Assembly: GCF_023093595.1 (NCBI RefSeq)
Contig: NZ_JALLIK010000073.1
Coordinates: 1 to 26,910, forward strand
Length of the DNA stretch: 26,910 bases
Source of the DNA: Thauera aromatica_A
GTDB lineage: Bacteria > Pseudomonadota > Gammaproteobacteria > Burkholderiales > Rhodocyclaceae
Direction of reading: 5' to 3'
The notes beneath the pieces were generated by a model. It was not told where the DNA came from. It searched no databases and saw nothing but the letters and a program-made list of their open reading frames with translations. Made by a program: the position numbers and the translations under genes. Below, in pieces: positions 23,664 to 26,910 of this stretch. Numbering within the stretch: the stretch's first letter is position 1; the number at the start of each line of letters is the position of its first letter.

Positions 23664-24830
23664 ATGATCCTCCCGCCAGCTACCCTGGGCATGCTCGGCG
23701 GCGGCCAGCTCGGCCGCTTTTTCGTTTCCGCCGCACACGAGATGGGCTACAAAGTGTGGATGCTCGATCCCGATCCGCACAGCCCCGCCGGCCTCATCGC
23801 CGACCGCCATCTGGTCGCCGCCTACGACGACTACGGCGCGCTCGACGCCCTGGCGACCGGATGCGCCGCGGTGACCACCGAATTCGAAAACGTTCCGGCC
23901 GACACGCTGGACTACCTCGGCAAGTTCATCCCCGTTCATCCGGCCGCGAGCGCGGTGGCGGTGTGCCAGAACCGCATCGCGGAGAAGACCTTCCTCGCCG
24001 ACCATGGCCTGCCGCACGGGCCGTGCGCCGTGATTCGTGGTGAGGACGACATCCGCTCCGCGTCTGCCGCGCTGTTTCCGGCGGTGCTCAAGGTGGCGCG
24101 CTTCGGCTACGACGGCAAGGGTCAGGCCCGGGTCGCCGATGCCGACGAGGCGCTCGCCGCCTTCCTGCACTTCAAGGGCGAACCTTGCGTGCTGGAGAAG
24201 ATGCTGGCGCTCGACTGCGAAGTGTCGGTGGTGCTCGCGCGCGACGAGGCGGGGGCGGTGCGCAGCTTTCCCGCGGGCGACAACCGCCATCGCAACGGCA
24301 TCCTCGACATCACCGTTGCGCCGGCGCAGCTTGCTGTCAGTGAGGCTGGGGGCGTGGCGACCGATGCGCAACGCATCGCCGAGCGCATCGCCGAGCACCT
24401 CGGCTATGTCGGCACCCTGGGGGTGGAGTTCTTCGTCTGCGCCGGCGAGCTGTTCGTCAACGAGATGGCGCCGCGTCCGCACAACAGCGGCCACCATACC
24501 CTTGACGCCTGCGATGTCAGCCAGTACGAGCAGCAGGTCAGGGCGCTGTGCGGTCTGCCACTGGCGGCGCCGCGCCAGCACTCGGCGGCGGTGATGGTGA
24601 ATCTGCTCGGTGAGCTGTGGTACGCCGACGGCAAGGGGCACGGCGCCTACCGCGAGCCCGACTGGTCGGCGCTGCATGCCGTGCCCGGCCTGCGCCTGCA
24701 CCTGTATGGAAAGCACCATGCGCGACCGGGTCGCAAAATGGGGCACTTTACCGTGATCGGCGACGATCCCGGCATGGTGCTGGAGCGCGCGCTGGGCGCA
24801 CGCGCGGCGATCGGCATCCGCGACGAATGA
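23664..24830 (+). CDS. purK: N5-carboxyaminoimidazole ribonucleotide synthase (PurK)
   Basis: PurK is an ATP-grasp enzyme that carboxylates AIR with bicarbonate to N5-CAIR, feeding PurE. The 388-residue product shows the N-terminal GMLGGGQLGRFF nucleotide/AIR motif, TTEFENVP, the ATP-grasp centre (PAVLKVARFGYDGKGQ) and FVNEMAPRPHNSGHHTLDAC near the metal site. The C-terminal KMGHFTV is also typical. The length is slightly above E. coli (355), as in other proteobacteria. Its stop TGA overlaps the ATG of the next gene as ATGA, so translation of the two is probably coupled. Confidence 0.98.
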   Translation: MILPPATLGMLGGGQLGRFFVSAAHEMGYKVWMLDPDPHSPAGLIADRHLVAAYDDYGALDALATGCAAVTTEFENVPADTLDYLGKFIPVHPAASAVAVCQNRIAEKTFLADHGLPHGPCAVIRGEDDIRSASAALFPAVLKVARFGYDGKGQARVADADEALAAFLHFKGEPCVLEKMLALDCEVSVVLARDEAGAVRSFPAGDNRHRNGILDITVAPAQLAVSEAGGVATDAQRIAERIAEHLGYVGTLGVEFFVCAGELFVNEMAPRPHNSGHHTLDACDVSQYEQQVRALCGLPLAAPRQHSAAVMVNLLGELWYADGKGHGAYREPDWSALHAVPGLRLHLYGKHHARPGRKMGHFTVIGDDPGMVLERALGARAAIGIRDE

Positions 24831-25873
24831 GCGGCACCCGGGCCAAACCCCGCGGCCGCATCGAGCCGCCGACCCTGGTCGCGATCCACGAGGCGGCGGA
24901 TCTGCTGCGCGCGGGCGAGCTTGTCGGTATGCCTACCGAGACCGTCTACGGCCTTGCTGCCGACGCCCTCGATGCCGAGGCCGTGCGCAGGATTTTCGCC
25001 GCCAAGGGCCGGCCGGCAGATCATCCTCTGATCGTCCATCTGCCCGGCGTCCAGCACCTGGCACGCTGGGCCACGGATATTCCCGGGGAGGCGCTCGCGC
25101 TCGCCCGCGCCTTCTGGCCCGGCCCGTTGACGCTGATTCTGAAGCGCGACCCGGCAGTCCCGGACGAGGTCACCGGCGGTCAGGACACCGTGGGCCTGCG
25201 CGTGCCTTCCCATCCGGTGGCACTCGCCCTGCTGCAGGTTTTCGATTCCGGCATCGCTGCGCCCAGCGCCAACCGCTTTGGTCGCATCAGCCCCACCACC
25301 GCCTTGCATGTGAAGGATGAACTCGGCGACAAGGTGGCGATGGTGCTCGACGGCGGTCCCTGCGAGGTCGGCATCGAATCGACCATCGTCGATTTCTCGC
25401 GCGACCCACCCGAGATCCTGCGCCCCGGTGCGATCACGCCCGACGACATCGCCCGTATCATCGGCCGCCGCCCGCGACTGCGCGGCGAGGCGGCAAGCGA
25501 GCTGGCCGCGGCGCCGGCCGCAGAGGCCCCGGCGCCGCGCGTCTCCGGCGCCCTCGCCGCCCATTACGCGCCGCGCACGCCGCTGCGCCTGGTGGCAGGC
25601 GAGCGCCTGGCGGTGGAAGCGGCCCTGCTCGCAGGCGAGGGCAGCCGCGTCGCCGTGCTCGCCCACCGTGCGCCCGATCCGCACGATTCGCGCCTGATCT
25701 GGCAGCTCGCACCAGCCGATGCCACCGCCTTCGCTCGCGAACTCTATGCCAGCCTGCGCGCCCTCGACGCCCTCGACGCCGATTTCATCCTGATCGAAAC
25801 CCCGCCCGCCGACCCCCGCTGGCGCGCGATCACCGACCGCCTCGGCCGCGCCGCCACCGGCTCAGGCAGTTGA
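24827..25873 (+). CDS. sua5: L-threonylcarbamoyladenylate synthase (Sua5 type, YrdC + Sua5 domains)
   Basis: This enzyme makes threonylcarbamoyl-AMP from threonine, bicarbonate and ATP for the universal t6A37 modification of tRNAs reading ANN codons. The 348-residue chain has the YrdC domain (about 1-215) with GMPTETVYGLAADAL, KGRPADHPLIVH and PSANRFGRISPT. An Ala/Pro-rich linker and the C-terminal Sua5 domain follow, so it is the long form rather than single-domain TsaC. The start ATG 24827 overlaps the purK stop. Nothing key is missing. A tRNA gene follows, but tRNA-Ala is not a t6A substrate. Confidence 0.95.
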   Translation: MSGTRAKPRGRIEPPTLVAIHEAADLLRAGELVGMPTETVYGLAADALDAEAVRRIFAAKGRPADHPLIVHLPGVQHLARWATDIPGEALALARAFWPGPLTLILKRDPAVPDEVTGGQDTVGLRVPSHPVALALLQVFDSGIAAPSANRFGRISPTTALHVKDELGDKVAMVLDGGPCEVGIESTIVDFSRDPPEILRPGAITPDDIARIIGRRPRLRGEAASELAAAPAAEAPAPRVSGALAAHYAPRTPLRLVAGERLAVEAALLAGEGSRVAVLAHRAPDPHDSRLIWQLAPADATAFARELYASLRALDALDADFILIETPPADPRWRAITDRLGRAATGSGS

Positions 25874-25907
25874 AACCCACGAAGCGAAAAGCCGGGTGCG
25901 GCCCTGC

Positions 25908-25935
25908 CGCAGGGGCTTCCTCGCAGGGGCTTCCT
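25908..25935. repeat. 14-bp perfect tandem repeat before tRNA-Ala
   Basis: CGCAGGGGCTTCCT occurs twice in direct succession (25908-25921, 25922-25935). The second copy overlaps the candidate -35 region of the tRNA promoter (TTCCTT, 25931-25936). Confidence 0.8.
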
Positions 25936-25959
25936 TTTCGGGACCGGCTTGCCTATAAT
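25931..25959 (+). promoter_or_regulatory. tRNA-Ala promoter
   Basis: A perfect TATAAT (25954-25959) lies 13 bases before the tRNA 5' end. The best -35 at 17-base spacing is a weak TTCCTT. The GC-rich GCCCGC discriminator after the -10 is typical of stringently controlled stable-RNA promoters. Confidence 0.65.
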
Positions 25960-25972
25960 GCCCGCTCTTTCA

Positions 25973-26048
25973 GGGCCGATAGCTCAGCTGGGAGAGCGCT
26001 GCGTTCGCAATGCAGAGGTCGAGGGTTCGATCCCCTTTCGGTCCACCA
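25973..26048 (+). tRNA. tRNA-Ala, anticodon CGC
   Basis: This 76-base gene folds as a standard cloverleaf. The acceptor arm GGGCCGA pairs with TCGGTCC and includes the G3-T70 (G3:U70) wobble that marks alanine tRNAs. The D arm contains AGCTCAGCTGGGAGAGC. The anticodon stem CTGCG/TGCAG encloses TTCGCAA, giving anticodon CGC for GCG codons. The T arm is GAGGG-TTCGATC-CCCTT. Discriminator A73 and an encoded CCA end follow. GCG is a common Ala codon in this GC-rich window. Confidence 0.97.
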
Positions 26049-26056
26049 ACACCCTC

Positions 26057-26088
26057 AAAGCCCGGACTCGCTCCGGGCTTTGTCTTTT
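26057..26088 (+). terminator. intrinsic terminator of tRNA-Ala
   Basis: AAAGCCCGGA and TCCGGGCTTT form a perfect 10-bp stem with loop CTCGC, followed by GTCTTTT, 8 bases after the tRNA. Confidence 0.9.
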
Positions 26089-26213
26089 CTGCCCGAAACG
26101 CCAGCAATGGCGCGGATTCCGGCGATCCGTGCGAAAGGTGCGGGCACACCCGAAACCCCACTTTTGTCATAAATTGCACAAAAATCAGGCAGAGCGGCCT
26201 CTCTGTTGGCGCC

Positions 26214-26263
26214 GGCCGAAAACTGGCCATGTAGAGGGGTGAATTCCGGCTGAAAACTGACCA
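26214..26263. repeat. IS21 terminal repeats L1 and L2
   Basis: Two 16-base copies with consensus GGCYGAAAACTGRCCA start 34 bases apart (26214 and 26248). They differ at two positions. Their place just inside the element end and before istA is as expected for transposase-binding sites. Confidence 0.75.
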
Positions 26264-26276
26264 GGGTGTTTAACCT

Positions 26277-26299
26277 CTCTGCCTCATTTTGAGGCAGAG
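26277..26299 (+). other. perfect hairpin upstream of istA
   Basis: CTCTGCCTCA and TGAGGCAGAG form a perfect 10-bp stem with a 3-base loop, ending 4 bases before the AGAGG of the istA ribosome-binding site. No T-run follows. It could limit istA translation from outside transcripts. Confidence 0.6.
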
Positions 26300-26316
26300 G
26301 ATCAGAGGTGATCACC

Positions 26317-26910
26317 ATGGAAATGTTGGGCAAGGTCAGAAGGATGCATTACCGGGACGGACTGTCCCGCTCGGAGATTGCGCGACGCACGGGGCTGTCG
26401 CGCACGACGGTGAGGAAGTGGCTCGAGGAGGCCAATGCGGCGGCGCCCCGTTACCGTCGCACGAAGGCGCCGGGCAAACTCACGGCCTTCGATGCCACGG
26501 TGGTGAGTTGGCTGGAAGCCGATGCCCGCCGCCCGAAACGGGAGCGGCGGACGGCCCAAGCGATGCTTGCGCAGTTGAAGGCACAAGGCTTCGAGGGTGG
26601 TTACACGATCCTGACCGATTTCATCCGCGACTGGCGGCACCGCAAGGGGACGAACGACCCGGGGCGGGCGTTCGTGCCGCTGAAGTTCGAACTGGGCGAG
26701 GCGTTTCAGTTCGACTGGAGCGAGGAGCGGCTGGTGATCGGTGGGGTGTGGCGCAAGCTGCAGGTGGCGCACCTGAAGCTATGTGCGAGCCATGCGTTCG
26801 TGCTGGTGGCCTACCCGAGTCAAGCCCACGAGATGCTGTTCGATGCGCACACGAGGAGTTTCAAGGCACTCGGCGGCATTGCCCGGCGCGGGATCTACGA
26901 CAACATGAAA
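26317..26910 (+). CDS. istA: IS21-family transposase IstA, 5' part
   Basis: The first 198 codons of the IS21 transposase are open to the end of the window; the full protein is usually near 500 residues. The start ATG 26317 follows AGAGGTGATCACC, a good ribosome-binding site. An N-terminal helix-turn-helix (LSRSEIARRTGLSRTTVRKW, residues 16-35) binds the terminal repeats. The integrase core begins after residue 125, with the first catalytic Asp at 133 in QFDWSEE. The remaining Asp and Glu lie outside. No stop or frameshift is seen in the visible part, so the element may be intact. IstB, the ATPase helper, would follow. Confidence 0.92.
   Translation, partial: MEMLGKVRRMHYRDGLSRSEIARRTGLSRTTVRKWLEEANAAAPRYRRTKAPGKLTAFDATVVSWLEADARRPKRERRTAQAMLAQLKAQGFEGGYTILTDFIRDWRHRKGTNDPGRAFVPLKFELGEAFQFDWSEERLVIGGVWRKLQVAHLKLCASHAFVLVAYPSQAHEMLFDAHTRSFKALGGIARRGIYDNMK

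Larger units (their letters stand above)
26204..26910 (+). mobile_element. IS21-family element, left end (continues beyond window)
   Basis: The element probably begins with TG at 26204. Two internal-end repeats typical of IS21 elements follow: GGCCGAAAACTGGCCA (26214-26229) and GGCTGAAAACTGACCA (26248-26263), matching at 14 of 16 positions. These are the kind of multiple terminal repeats bound by IstA. The istA gene starts at 26317 and runs off the window; istB and the right end are outside. The exact left boundary is an estimate because no target duplication can be compared. Confidence 0.8.

Noticed and set aside
25908..25935. Possible start of a CRISPR or integron repeat array
   Set aside because: Only two 14-bp copies without spacers; no array structure.
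24827..26048. Functional link between sua5 and the adjacent tRNA gene
   Set aside because: Sua5 supports t6A in tRNAs reading ANN codons; tRNA-Ala(CGC) reads GCG, so adjacency is probably chance.

Overview
The window is GC-rich chromosomal DNA that looks betaproteobacterial, most likely from the Rhodocyclales (Thauera/Azoarcus type). That placement is inferred from high GC, the single-chain PurL, an aceE-aceF-lpdA operon whose E3 carries its own lipoyl domain, and an OprC/NosA-type copper receptor. No sequence search could be run, so genus is not asserted.

Left edge (1-1432): a small graveyard of insertion sequences. It holds the C-terminal part of an IS1634-type (IS4-like) DDE transposase, then the tail of an IS3-family OrfA and a decayed OrfB with an internal deletion, frameshift and nonsense codon, ending in a recognisable IS3-type right terminal repeat. 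Positions 1632-5567 carry purL (de novo purine synthesis). Positions 5691-8920 hold a same-strand copper-handling group: a DUF2946 protein, a PCuAC periplasmic copper chaperone and a TonB-dependent copper receptor of the OprC/NosA type, with the copper ligands of both known families intact.

Middle: on the minus strand, 15332 down to 9031, lies the pyruvate dehydrogenase operon aceE (E1), aceF (E2, two lipoyl domains) and lpdA (E3 with one lipoyl domain). It has a readable promoter and a strong hairpin at the predicted transcript 5' end. Next to it, a periplasmic branched-chain-amino-acid-type binding protein without transport partners (minus strand) diverges from a membrane histidine kinase with three PAS-like modules and an overlapping FixJ/LuxR response regulator. 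This looks like a complete but uncharacterised signal-transduction module and is, with the copper group, the most interesting content here.

Right: nhaP2/cvrA (K+/H+ antiporter), then folD, purE, purK and sua5, tightly packed and partly overlapping (one-carbon folate, purine and tRNA t6A synthesis). Then comes tRNA-Ala(CGC) with promoter and terminator, and the left end of an IS21-family element whose istA runs off the window.

Most of the window is ordinary housekeeping. No CRISPR array, prophage or defence island was seen. The candidates for something new are regulatory or context-based rather than a wholly new gene family.
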